Positions 32,994 through 41,198 of a DNA stretch of 64,000 nt are shown in pieces; positions within the stretch are counted from its first letter, which is position 1; every line of letters starts with the position of its first letter. This DNA comes from Acidisoma cellulosilyticum (GTDB lineage Bacteria > Pseudomonadota > Alphaproteobacteria > Acetobacterales > Acetobacteraceae), in contig NZ_JAESVA010000012.1 in NCBI RefSeq assembly GCF_020621385.1, positions 92,170 through 156,169 of the forward strand. Direction: 5' to 3'. The position numbers were made by a program, and so were the translations under genes. The notes below the pieces were generated by a model that saw only the letters and a list, made by a program, of their open reading frames with translations, ran no database searches and was not told where the DNA came from.

Positions 32994-33010
32994 CCGGCCC
33001 TGACCAGACC

Positions 33011-33853
33011 ATGGCCGAAACGCCGGGCCGGGCTGGCCGCACGGTAGAGTTGGACGGGGTTTGGCCCGCATGGCCGCGGGTGGCGGGGGCGGTGCGCGTG
33101 GTGCTGCGCGTGCTGGCTATCCTGATCTGGACCGTCATCTGCGGCCTGCCGCAGGCGGTGCTGATCTTTCTGCCGGGCCCCGGCAAGGTTCGGGTGCCGC
33201 TGCTCTATTGGCGCGGCTGCTGCTGGTGCATGGGAATGACGGTGCGGGTGACGGGCGCGCCGATGGTGCATGACATGCCGGTCGTCTTCGTCGGCAATCA
33301 TACTTCCTGGCTTGATATCCCGGTGCTTGGCGCGGCTTTGCCGGCCTGTTTCATCGCCAAGGGCGAGGTCGGGAAATGGCCCGTCATCTCCATCATCTCC
33401 CGCCTCGGCCGCACGATTTTCGTCAGCCGCAAGGTGGCCGGCGCCGCGCGGGAGAATGCCGATATTCGCGGCCGGCTGACGCAGGGCGACAGCCTGATCC
33501 TGTTCCCGGAAGGGACCACGTCGGACGGTGCGCGCGTTATGCCATTCCGCTCGGCCTTTCTGGCGGTCGCGGAATCCGAGGTGCCGCATCGGCTGCAGCC
33601 CTTTACGCTGGTCTATGACCGGTTGGATTTCCTGCCGGTGCGGCGGGCCGACCGGTCGCTGTTCGCGTGGTTCGGCGACATGGAGTTGGCGAGCCATTTC
33701 AACCAGATCGCCCGTCACCGCGGCCTGCGGGCGACGATCGTGCTGCATCCGCCGATCGACCCCAAAAGCGGGCTGAGCCGGAAGCGGCTGGCGCAGCAGA
33801 CCTGGCATCAAGTGGCAGTGAGTGCGGCGGAAATCCGCCGCAACAGGGATTAG
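33011..33853 (+). CDS. plsC: 1-acyl-sn-glycerol-3-phosphate acyltransferase
   Basis: This 280-residue membrane-bound acyltransferase has an N-terminal hydrophobic helix (about 30-55), NHTSWLDIP (the HX4D catalytic motif, about residue 97), and FPEGTTSDG (acceptor-binding motif, about residue 168). It makes phosphatidic acid from lysophosphatidic acid. The gene is in a likely operon with gshB. It could instead acylate another lyso-lipid, since several paralogues usually occur per genome. Confidence 0.87.
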   Translation: MAETPGRAGRTVELDGVWPAWPRVAGAVRVVLRVLAILIWTVICGLPQAVLIFLPGPGKVRVPLLYWRGCCWCMGMTVRVTGAPMVHDMPVVFVGNHTSWLDIPVLGAALPACFIAKGEVGKWPVISIISRLGRTIFVSRKVAGAARENADIRGRLTQGDSLILFPEGTTSDGARVMPFRSAFLAVAESEVPHRLQPFTLVYDRLDFLPVRRADRSLFAWFGDMELASHFNQIARHRGLRATIVLHPPIDPKSGLSRKRLAQQTWHQVAVSAAEIRRNRD

Positions 33854-33931
33854 CAGCCCTCCCTATCCCGCCATGTTTGCCGTCGATACCTCACGTCTGA
33901 CCATGCTTCAGGCCGGCAAAAAGGAGTGACG

Positions 33932-35086
33932 ATGGCAGACGCATCCGGCGCAAGCAGCTTGGCACCGCACGAGGAAACGCTGCGCCAGGTTTTTGACCAA
34001 AGCATCGCGATCGGTCCTGCCTGGATACCGGGCTATGTCTGGAGCACGATCATTCTCGTGCTTGCCGGATTGCTGGGCCTGGTGCTGCATCGGATCACGC
34101 TGAGGCTGTTCAAACGCTTTCGGGCGCCGCGCAAGGTCCGCACCTTTTTCGAAGTCTTCATCGAACACACGACCGGGCCAAGCCAGGTCGCCTATGTGCT
34201 GTTCTTCATCGGCGCGGCGCTGCCGTCTCTCAGCTTTTCAACGCGGACGACGCTGACGATCGCGCATTTCCTGTTGATCGGGTTCGTGCTTCTCGTCGGA
34301 TGGACCTCAATCCGGGCGCTTGAGATCTTCGCCTCGCTTTACCTCGGTCGTTTCAAGACCGATGTGGACGATAATCTTCTGGCGCGAAAACACCTGACGC
34401 AGGTGCGCATTCTGAAACGCGCCGGCGATATCCTCATCGGTGTCGTGACTGTCGGCATCGCGCTGATGACTTTCGATCAGGTGCGGCAATATGGCATCAG
34501 CCTGTTCGCTTCTGCCGGCGCGGCGAGCTTGGTGCTGGGTCTTGCCGCGCGCCCGCTGCTGACCAACCTCATCGCCGGCGTGCAGATTGCCATAACCCAG
34601 CCGATCCGCCTGGAAGATGCGGTGATCGTCGAAGGCGAATGGGGATGGATCGAGGAGATTACCAGCACCTATGTCGTCGTTCGCCTGTGGGACTGGCGGC
34701 GCATGGTGCTGCCGATTTCCTATTTCCTGGAAAAGCCCTTTCAGAACTGGACGCGGGAATCATCGGCGCTCATCGGCTCTGTCTATCTCTATGTGGATTA
34801 TTCCGTGCCTGTTCAAGCCGTTCGCGATAAGCTGGCGGAAGTCGCGGCGGACAGCGCGCTCTGCGATGGGCGGGTCGTCAATCTTCAAGTCAGCGACGCG
34901 AAAGAACACGTGATTGAGCTGCGGGCCTTGGTCAGCGCGCGCAATGCGCCGCAGACCTGGGATTTGCGATGCGAAGTGCGAGAGAAACTGATCGCCTTTT
35001 TGCAGGCTGATTATCCGGGTGCGCTTCCGCATATGCGTGTGCAGTTGGATCGTGACGCAAGTCATGTTGCAGTGCAGCAAAAGTAA
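33932..35086 (+). CDS. Mechanosensitive ion channel, MscS family
   Basis: This 384-residue protein has several N-terminal membrane helices (about 25-50, 85-105, 112-135, 160-190). The pore helix region SLFASAGAASLVLGLAARPLLTNLIAGVQIAIT at about residue 190-222 and the following beta domain (VEGEWGWIEEITSTYVVVRLWDWRRMVLP) are MscS signatures. Such channels release solutes on hypo-osmotic shock. AAGGAG lies six bases before ATG 33932. The sequence after the gene has a pair of direct repeats belonging to the next promoter. Confidence 0.9.
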   Translation: MADASGASSLAPHEETLRQVFDQSIAIGPAWIPGYVWSTIILVLAGLLGLVLHRITLRLFKRFRAPRKVRTFFEVFIEHTTGPSQVAYVLFFIGAALPSLSFSTRTTLTIAHFLLIGFVLLVGWTSIRALEIFASLYLGRFKTDVDDNLLARKHLTQVRILKRAGDILIGVVTVGIALMTFDQVRQYGISLFASAGAASLVLGLAARPLLTNLIAGVQIAITQPIRLEDAVIVEGEWGWIEEITSTYVVVRLWDWRRMVLPISYFLEKPFQNWTRESSALIGSVYLYVDYSVPVQAVRDKLAEVAADSALCDGRVVNLQVSDAKEHVIELRALVSARNAPQTWDLRCEVREKLIAFLQADYPGALPHMRVQLDRDASHVAVQQK

Positions 35087-35114
35087 TTAACGGACCATGC
35101 TGCAGTGCAGCAAA
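35064..35114. promoter_or_regulatory. Pair of 18-bp direct repeats upstream of the sugar symporter
   Basis: ATGTTGCAGTGCAGCAAA (35064-35081) and ATGCTGCAGTGCAGCAAA (35097-35114) differ by one base and are exactly 33 bp apart. The second contains the perfect palindrome GCTGCA-G-TGCAGC. The first lies in the last codons of the MscS gene. The spacing of three DNA turns suggests binding sites for a regulator of the symporter at 35278. Confidence 0.55.
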
Positions 35115-35277
35115 TTGTGCGATGCCGCAAAAGCTAAGTGGTCACAATACCTTAGCAATTATTTGTGAGAGCAACCCCATTCGCCCGCATAGGTATATTG
35201 TCCGCGCAGAGATTGGGAGGCTTCTTGACTGGGTCTAGAGCCTAAAGTTCGTATCTTTGAGGGATGGGAATCGTAGC

Positions 35278-36675
35278 ATGAGTGTAGCGACATCCCCCGC
35301 AATGGCGGCGAAAGCCGGCGGCGGGGATCATAGTTTCTTTACGGCCGGCATGGCCGCTTTGGCCGGTTTGATGTTCGGCCTCGACATCGGCGTTATTTCC
35401 GGCGCTCTCGACTTCATCGGCAAGGCCTTCGGCGCCGATGACAGCGCCAAGGAATGGATCGTCAGCAGCATGATGTTCGGCGCCGCCGTCGGCGCGCTTG
35501 CTGCCGGCGTTTTGTCCTTCCGCCTCGGCCGTAAGGTTTCGCTGATCCTGGGTGCGATCCTTTTCGTCATCGGCTCGCTGTTCTGCGCCGCCGCCTGGTC
35601 GGTCGAAAGCCTGATCATCGCCCGCGTCGTGCTGGGCCTGGCCATCGGCATCGCGACCTTTACCGCGCCGCTGTATATTTCCGAGATCGCGCCGCCGGAG
35701 AAGCGCGGCTCCATGATCTCGACCTATCAGCTGATGATCACCATCGGCATTCTGGCCGCCTTCGTCTCGGATACGCTGTTCAGCTATTCCGGTGCCTGGC
35801 GCTGGATGCTGGGTATCGTCGCCGTTCCCGGTGCGCTGTTCCTGATCGGCGTGACGCGCCTGCCGAACAGCCCGCGCTGGCTGCTGATGCGCGGTAAGAA
35901 CCGTGAAGCGCGCGAAGTGCTGAACCAGCTGCGCGGCAGCCAGGCCGTCGTCGATGCCGAATACCGCGACATCGAGGAGCAGCTGCGCCGCCCGCAGGCC
36001 GGTTGGTCGCTGTTCCAGCAGAACCCCAACTTCCGCCGCTCGGTCTTCCTCGGCGTCGTGCTGCAGGTCGTGCAGCAGTTCACCGGCATGAACGTCGTCA
36101 TGTATTACGCGCCGCGCATCTTCCAGGCGGCCGGCTTCCAGGGCCATATGGCGCTGTGGGGCACGGCGATCGTCGGTCTGGTGAACGTGCTCGCGACTTT
36201 CATCGCCATCGGCTTCGTCGATCGCTGGGGCCGCCGTCCGGTGCTGCTGACCGGCTTCGTCGTCATGTTCGTCGGCATGGGCGTGCTCGGCTATATGCTG
36301 CATATCGGCACGACCACGCTGCCGGCGCAGATCTTCGCCGTCGTCATGCTGCTGATCTTCATCACCGGCTTCGCGATGTCGGCTGGTCCGCTGATCTGGG
36401 TGCTCTGCTCCGAAGTGCAGCCGACCAAGGGCCGCGACTTCGGCATCGCCGCGTCCACGCTCACCAACTGGGTTGCCAACTTCATCGTCGGCATCACCTT
36501 CCTGACCATGCTCAACAGCTTCGGCTCGGGCCTGACCTTCGGTATTTATGCCGCGCTCAACCTGCTCTTCTTCTTCTTCACGATCTTCTTCGTGCCGGAG
36601 ACCAAGGGCGTGACGCTGGAGCATATCGAAGCCAACCTGATGGCCGGCAAGCCGCTGCGGAATATCGGCGCATAA
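35278..36675 (+). CDS. Sugar/proton symporter, MFS sugar porter family (GalP/XylE-like)
   Basis: This 465-residue twelve-helix permease has RLGRKVSLILG in loop 2-3, PNSPRWLLMRGKNREA (sugar-porter PESPR-type motif) before helix 7, QQFTGMNVVMYYAP (sugar-binding QQxxGxNxxxYY), VDRWGRRPVLL, and the C-terminal PETKGVTLEHIE. It should import a hexose or pentose with H+. Codon use is strongly biased to C-ending codons, suggesting high expression. GGGAA precedes ATG 35278. Direct repeats lie at 35064-35114 and a strong terminator at 36750. Confidence 0.93.
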   Translation: MSVATSPAMAAKAGGGDHSFFTAGMAALAGLMFGLDIGVISGALDFIGKAFGADDSAKEWIVSSMMFGAAVGALAAGVLSFRLGRKVSLILGAILFVIGSLFCAAAWSVESLIIARVVLGLAIGIATFTAPLYISEIAPPEKRGSMISTYQLMITIGILAAFVSDTLFSYSGAWRWMLGIVAVPGALFLIGVTRLPNSPRWLLMRGKNREAREVLNQLRGSQAVVDAEYRDIEEQLRRPQAGWSLFQQNPNFRRSVFLGVVLQVVQQFTGMNVVMYYAPRIFQAAGFQGHMALWGTAIVGLVNVLATFIAIGFVDRWGRRPVLLTGFVVMFVGMGVLGYMLHIGTTTLPAQIFAVVMLLIFITGFAMSAGPLIWVLCSEVQPTKGRDFGIAASTLTNWVANFIVGITFLTMLNSFGSGLTFGIYAALNLLFFFFTIFFVPETKGVTLEHIEANLMAGKPLRNIGA

Positions 36676-36700
36676 GCAGCACCGCTTAAACCAAGACGCC

Positions 36701-36784
36701 AGGCCGGCGGCGCAAAGCCGGCCTACGAAAATCCTGTTGCCTTGGGAGGGCCGGCTCAGAAAAACTGGGCCGGCTCTTTTTCTT
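36701..36784 (+). terminator. Tandem hairpins ending the sugar symporter transcript
   Basis: The first hairpin is AGGCCGGC-N8-GCCGGCCT (36701-36724). The second is GCCGGCTCAG/CTGGGCCGGC with loop AAAAA (36750-36774), followed by TCTTTTTCTT, a standard Rho-independent terminator on the plus strand. Confidence 0.88.
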
Positions 36785-36796
36785 GGGCGGTCGCCG

Positions 36797-37720
36797 TCAA
36801 GGTGATGTCATGCCCGGAATATAGGAATCGGAAATACAGGCCCGGCAATGCGCTTCGAATTCGGATAGCAGCCTGGTCTTGCGCATCGTCGCAAGCACGG
36901 CCGTGCCCATGACCATCGGCTGGTGGTCCCCCGTCAGTCGCAGACGCAGGAGCCGCCGCCCGTCGAGTGCCAGGTCCGAGCGCGGCCGGACATTGGCCAG
37001 CGTATAGCCATAGCCGTTGGCGACCATGGTTCGCACCACGTCCTGCTGCGCCGACCGGGACTGGATGCGCGGCACCAACCCGCGTTTCGTGAACAAGGAC
37101 AGGAAGTAATCGCGGCTGATCGGCAGATCGAGCAGGATCAGCGGTAGATCGGCCAGTTGCTCCAGCGTGACGGTCGATTGCTCTGCCAAAGGATGCATCG
37201 CGCCGACCATGACGTAGGGCGGCAAACGCGTGAGCGGCGTGAACGTCACCCCGTCCGGAATCTGCAGATCGTAGGTGACGGCTATATCGATCTCGGCCCG
37301 CAGCAGAGCGTCCAGCAACCATTCCAATCCAGCCTCGATCTGCTGGATTTCGGTCTTTGGGAAGGCCGATAGAAAGGTCTGGGCAAGCTCGGGCATGATC
37401 ATGGGGGCCATGGTGACCATGCAACCGACCGCGAGTTTGCCCGCTACCTGCCCTGCCGCTTCAGACGCGACGGCATAGAGCGCTTCCGCCTGCGTCAGCA
37501 GGTGTTTCGCTTCGACGAAAAGACGCTGTCCGACAGCCGTCAGGGACAGACCCTGCGCATGATGGCGGATGAACAGCTGCACGCCGAATTCCCGTTCGAG
37601 CGTGCTGATGGCAGCCGAGATCGACGGCTGCGAAATGCCGATTTTCTCGGCGCCGAGGGTGATGGACCCGGTTTCGGCCGCCGCCGCGAAATACTGCAAT
37701 TGCCGGAGCGTGTATCGCAT
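36797..37720 (-). CDS. LysR-family regulator (CynR/NAC-like)
   Basis: This 307-residue protein starts MRYTLRQLQYFAAAAETGSI with a LysR winged helix (about 1-60, including GISQPSISAAISTLEREFGVQLF) and an effector domain. ATG 37720 has GGAGAA about eleven bases upstream. ATG 37756 would add twelve residues without a site. It lies downstream of, and on the same strand as, the RidA and flavin monooxygenase genes, with the gap of about 60 bp suggesting one transcript. It may regulate that catabolic pair. Confidence 0.85.
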   Translation of the reverse strand: MRYTLRQLQYFAAAAETGSITLGAEKIGISQPSISAAISTLEREFGVQLFIRHHAQGLSLTAVGQRLFVEAKHLLTQAEALYAVASEAAGQVAGKLAVGCMVTMAPMIMPELAQTFLSAFPKTEIQQIEAGLEWLLDALLRAEIDIAVTYDLQIPDGVTFTPLTRLPPYVMVGAMHPLAEQSTVTLEQLADLPLILLDLPISRDYFLSLFTKRGLVPRIQSRSAQQDVVRTMVANGYGYTLANVRPRSDLALDGRRLLRLRLTGDHQPMVMGTAVLATMRKTRLLSEFEAHCRACISDSYIPGMTSP

Positions 37721-37783
37721 GTCGTCTGGCTTTCTCCGCTGGCCGCCATCCGCCATATCACGCCCCGGCCAAGCCAGCCTGCG

Positions 37784-38200
37784 TCAGTCGTCCGGCAGGA
37801 CGGCGGTGGCGTCGATTTCGACCAGCCAGGTCGGGCGGGCGAGGGCGACCACCACAAGCCCGGTGCAGACCGGATGCACACCGCGAATATACTCGCCCAT
37901 GGTGCGATAGACCGGCTCGCGGTGACGGATATCCGTCAGATAGACGACGAGCTTGCAGACATGCTCCATCCCGCCGCCGGCTTCCTGCATGAGTTGGCGG
38001 ATATTCTGCATGACCTTGTGGGTCTGCGCGACTGGATCGCCGATGCCGACATCCTCCGCCGTATCGAGATCCTGCGGGCATTGGCCGCGCAAAAACACCG
38101 TGGCACCGCGCGCCACGACGGCCTGGGCCAGATCGTTGTCGAGCTTCTGCTCCGGATAGGTCTTGGCCGTGTTGAACGGACGGATGCGCTTATGAATCAT
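37784..38200 (-). CDS. Rid-family (RidA/YjgF-like) protein
   Basis: This 138-residue protein has the Rid fold (RGATVFLRGQCPQDLDTAEDVGI, AQTHKVMQNIRQLMQEAGGGMEHVCKLVVYLTD, CTGLVVVALARPTWLVEIDATAVL). The Arg of the canonical RidA C-terminal motif (GARVEIEAIA) is replaced by Leu (WLVEID). That Arg is needed for imine/enamine deaminase activity. This is therefore likely a Rid4-7 type with another role, as often seen next to flavin oxidases. AAAGGAC precedes ATG 38200. It starts 11 bp after the monooxygenase gene. Confidence 0.85.
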   Translation of the reverse strand: MIHKRIRPFNTAKTYPEQKLDNDLAQAVVARGATVFLRGQCPQDLDTAEDVGIGDPVAQTHKVMQNIRQLMQEAGGGMEHVCKLVVYLTDIRHREPVYRTMGEYIRGVHPVCTGLVVVALARPTWLVEIDATAVLPDD

Positions 38201-38211
38201 GATTTGTCCTT

Positions 38212-39468
38212 TCAAGCCGTCTGCGGCGCCGCGTCGTTACCGGCGCGGTCCGCAATATGCTGCGCCAGATAGGCCGCGTCATTCCATACGCCCCAGATGA
38301 AGGAGGAGGAGCGATGGGACAGCCAGGGCAGACCAAGCACATAGAGGCCGGGAATGGCGGAGACGCCGCGCTTATGGATCGGCCGACCGGTTTCCGTGGC
38401 AAAACCCTCGACCTGCGCCCAGCTGAAATCCAGCGCATAGCCCGTGGCCCAGATGATCGTTGTGATACCCGCATCCGTCAGCGACATCGCCCGAACAGGA
38501 TCGGTGACGCAGTCGGGATCGGGACCGATCTGACGCGCCTCCGGTTCCTCCGGCAGATCCAGCCCCTCCCGCTGCGCATAGGCGTCAGCCTCGTTCAGGA
38601 CAGAGAGATAGTCGGCATCGCCGCGCGCGATATTCTGCGCGAGATCGTCCGCGAAATGCATCACGCCCTGCGCGAAATGCTGGGCGCGACCGACCAAGGT
38701 CATGCCGCGCTCGGCCAGGCGCCGGAAGTCTATCGTCTGCCCGCCATAGGCGCCGCTGACCGCGATGGTGACATGTTCCATGCCCGGCGTCGGCGTCTCG
38801 GCGCTCCATTTGCCGAGCGCGCCCAGCCACCAGCAGAAATCGCGGCCCCGATAGCCGCGCGGCGGCCGGTTATGCGGCCCGACGGAGAGATAGACGCGCC
38901 GGCCGGAGCGCTGCAGTTCATCCGCGATCTGCGTGCCGGATGACCCCGCCCCGATGACGAGTACGGCGCCCGCGGGCAATTGGTCCGGGTTGCGATAGCG
39001 GCTGGAATGCATCTGCAGAACCGGCACATCGGCCGGCACCAGGCCAGGGATGAGCGGCCGCTGGAAAGGGCCGGTCGCCGCGACGACGTTTCTGGCCGCG
39101 ATGGTGCCCGCCGAGGTTTCGACCGTGAAACCTGGGCCGTCGGCCTTCCTGTGCAGGGAAGTGACGGCGACATCGTCGCGGATCGGGGCTTTGATGGCCT
39201 GGGCATAGGCGACGAAGTAATCGACGATCGCCTGTCGCGGCGCGAAGGCGTCCGGATCGATGTCAGGGAAGGTCATGCCCGGAAAGCGGTCATGCCAGGC
39301 CGGGCCATTGGCGACCAGCGAATCCCACCGTTCCGACCGCCAGCGCTCCGCGATCCGGTGACGTTCGAGAACCAGATGGGAGAGGCCCTGCTTGCTCAGA
39401 TGCTCGCTCATCGCAATGCCGGCCTGGCCGGCCCCGATGACGAGTGTGTCCACAGTCTCGACGGACAT
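38212..39468 (-). CDS. Flavin-containing monooxygenase (CzcO/YUCCA-like)
   Basis: This 418-residue protein has FAD motif VIGAGQAGIAMSEHL near the N-terminus, NADPH motif VLIGAGSSGTQIADEL (V-I-G-A-G-S-S-G) at about residue 170, and the ATGYALDFSW segment typical of class B monooxygenases. It probably hydroxylates or oxidatively decarboxylates a small substrate using NADPH and O2. AAGGGA precedes ATG 39468. The partner Rid protein and LysR gene downstream suggest a catabolic or detoxifying operon whose substrate is unknown. A function in nitrogen-heterocycle or amine degradation is only a guess. Confidence 0.85.
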   Translation of the reverse strand: MSVETVDTLVIGAGQAGIAMSEHLSKQGLSHLVLERHRIAERWRSERWDSLVANGPAWHDRFPGMTFPDIDPDAFAPRQAIVDYFVAYAQAIKAPIRDDVAVTSLHRKADGPGFTVETSAGTIAARNVVAATGPFQRPLIPGLVPADVPVLQMHSSRYRNPDQLPAGAVLVIGAGSSGTQIADELQRSGRRVYLSVGPHNRPPRGYRGRDFCWWLGALGKWSAETPTPGMEHVTIAVSGAYGGQTIDFRRLAERGMTLVGRAQHFAQGVMHFADDLAQNIARGDADYLSVLNEADAYAQREGLDLPEEPEARQIGPDPDCVTDPVRAMSLTDAGITTIIWATGYALDFSWAQVEGFATETGRPIHKRGVSAIPGLYVLGLPWLSHRSSSFIWGVWNDAAYLAQHIADRAGNDAAPQTA

Positions 39469-39632
39469 GAGCTTGTCCCTTTGGGATGGCTTGGGGTTCA
39501 AGGCGCGATGATCGCGAGGTTTGTCCCATAGCGCGGAAGCTCATCAAAGTATTAGTTTTTGTCGTTCTGCTTCGGTTTTTCTGAGGCAGGGCGCGGGGCG
39601 CCTTTTGCCTGGGCGGGTTTTGCCCGCTCCAT

Positions 39633-39665
39633 CGGGTAGGTCCGCGCAACGAGTGCGCGGATGAC
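39633..39665. repeat. Half-unit of the palindromic repeat
   Basis: CGGGTAGGTCCGCGCAACG followed by AGTGCGCGGATGAC is the right arm of the palindromic repeat found in elements B and D. Downstream, CTATCTAAA resembles the start of their right end. The left arm is not recognisable. It lies between the anti-sigma and monooxygenase genes (39469-39711). Confidence 0.6.
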
Positions 39666-39674
39666 TATCTAAAC

Positions 39675-39694
39675 GGCCGACTTTTGCGTCGGCC
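39675..39694 (-). terminator. Possible terminator of the sigma/anti-sigma operon
   Basis: GGCCGAC-GCAAAA-GTCGGCC (read on the minus strand) forms a 7-bp perfect stem 17 bp after the anti-sigma stop. It is followed by GTTTAGATAG, a weak U-tract, so termination efficiency is uncertain. Confidence 0.5.
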
Positions 39695-39711
39695 GCGCCG
39701 GCGTTGCTACG

Positions 39712-40467
39712 TCAACCGTTGCCGGTGGCGGCATAGGCCGCCATGTGACCCAGCCAGAGCACCGGGCCCTGTGGCAGGCCGGTGGGTGAGCCGCCCTTCT
39801 GTTCCAGGCTGACCATGATCTCCATCGGTGCCTTGACGGTATTGGGCAGCGTGATGGTGCGGCCGTCAGCCGTGATCAGGCCCAGCGGCCTGGGCACTTT
39901 CTCGCCGTCCGGCAGGCCCCAGAGTTCGAGATCCTTGCCGCTGGCGACGGCGATATGCTGCAGCGGCTTGAACTGGACGGAATTATCCGGCCCGGCCGAG
40001 GCCAGCCATGTCGGCGCGCCACCATTCGGCGCCACCAGCACGGCGGCGGCCAACGGCACGTTCGGGGCAGGGGTCTGCAAGGCCGAATTGCGCACCACCA
40101 CGACGATCGCCAGGGCAGCGGCCAAACCGAAGCCCAGCGCGGTCGTCGTCCGCCAGAAATCGAGACGGCGCAGCAGTCTGGCACGCGTATGTACGGCCGC
40201 GCGCGGTGCGACAGCCGGCGCTTGATCCGCCAAGGGCGAAATGCCGCAGCTGGCGGCGACGCGCGGCCAAAGACCGGCAGGCGGCGCCAGTGGCGACACC
40301 ATGGCGGCCAGCGGGCTCAGCCGGTTTTCCCATTCGGTGATGGCGTCATTCAGCACGCTGTCCTCATCGGCGCGGCGCTGAACCGCCTCCCGCTCGGCGC
40401 CGTCCAGGACGCCCAGCACATATTCGGCGGCGAGGAGATTGCGATCGTCGTCCTGAAAACCGCTCAT
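39712..40467 (-). CDS. Anti-sigma factor, RskA type
   Basis: This 251-residue protein has an N-terminal cytoplasmic helical domain (LLAAEYVLGVLDGAEREAVQRRA... and AITEWENRLSPLAAMV), one membrane segment at about residues 115-135 (ALGFGLAAALAIVVVVRNS), and a periplasmic RskA domain with MVSLEQKGGSPTGLPQGPVLWLG. It should sequester the ECF sigma factor encoded just upstream until a periplasmic signal triggers proteolysis. Its ATG overlaps the sigma stop codon (40464-40467). A zinc-binding HxxxCxxC is not present. Confidence 0.88.
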   Translation of the reverse strand: MSGFQDDDRNLLAAEYVLGVLDGAEREAVQRRADEDSVLNDAITEWENRLSPLAAMVSPLAPPAGLWPRVAASCGISPLADQAPAVAPRAAVHTRARLLRRLDFWRTTTALGFGLAAALAIVVVVRNSALQTPAPNVPLAAAVLVAPNGGAPTWLASAGPDNSVQFKPLQHIAVASGKDLELWGLPDGEKVPRPLGLITADGRTITLPNTVKAPMEIMVSLEQKGGSPTGLPQGPVLWLGHMAAYAATGNG

Positions 40468-40988
40468 GTCTCAAGGCACCGCTTGAGGCTGGCCAGCGAG
40501 CGTCTGATCCAGGACTTGATGGTGCCGAGCGGCGTGCCGGTTTTTTCCGAGATGTCGTTATGGGTCAGGCCATCCGTGAAAGCCTGAACCAGAAGCAAAC
40601 GCCGGTCGGGCTCCAACTCCCCCAGACAGCGATGCAGGGCAGCGCCCTCATCGCTGCTGACAAGCCGGGCCAGCGCGTCGGGGCTGTCGTCTTCCTGCTC
40701 CGGCGGCTCATAGCCCGGCTGTTCCCGCACGCGGCGCCGCGTGATGTCGAGCGCGCGGTAGCGGACGATGCTGGTGAGCCAGGCGCCGGCGGCGCCACGG
40801 GCAGGGTCGAAACGCACGGCCTGATTCCAGACCTGCACGAAGGCGTCATGCGTGGCGTCCGCGGCCAAGGCCGGGTCACGCGTGATGCGCATCGCCAGAC
40901 CATGCAACCGAGAAGATTGGGCATCGTACAGGGCGCGAAACGCCGTCCGATCGCCGGTGGCGCAACGCAGCAGCAGCGCCGTCAGCAT
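40464..40988 (-). CDS. ECF RNA polymerase sigma factor (SigK/RskA-controlled type)
   Basis: This is a 174-residue sigma-70 protein. Region 2 is FRALYDAQSSRLHGLAMRIT through DAFVQVWNQA to WLTSIVRYRALDITRRR. Region 4 runs from LGELEPDRRLLLVQAFTDGLTH to GTPLGTIKSWIRRSLASLKRCL. ATG 40988 is the likely start. The frame extends to 41156 without sigma features. Translation is coupled to the anti-sigma gene (ATGA). The 210-bp region upstream should contain an autoregulated promoter, but I could not identify its motif with confidence. Confidence 0.9.
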   Translation of the reverse strand: MLTALLLRCATGDRTAFRALYDAQSSRLHGLAMRITRDPALAADATHDAFVQVWNQAVRFDPARGAAGAWLTSIVRYRALDITRRRVREQPGYEPPEQEDDSPDALARLVSSDEGAALHRCLGELEPDRRLLLVQAFTDGLTHNDISEKTGTPLGTIKSWIRRSLASLKRCLET

Positions 40989-41198
40989 ATCATCGCCCCG
41001 GTCAGCCGTTTCGCTAATCTGGGTCGACAGAGGATGCCACTCCCGCACAGGCCGCGCTTGATGCGCGTATTGCCAGGGGCGACTATTGCCAGTCCGGCTG
41101 CTGGACGCAAGCCGGCTGCGCGCGTCGAGGGCGAGTAAGGCCATAGGCCGGGACATCCTTCGCGTATTCTTCCAGGCCGAAGCGGGCCTTCCCTTGTG

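Noticed and set aside
40989..41198. Possible cobalamin riboswitch near cobQ
   Set aside because: The region is downstream of cobQ, not upstream. It contains GC-rich hairpins but no convincing B12-box, and the gene it precedes is a sigma factor.
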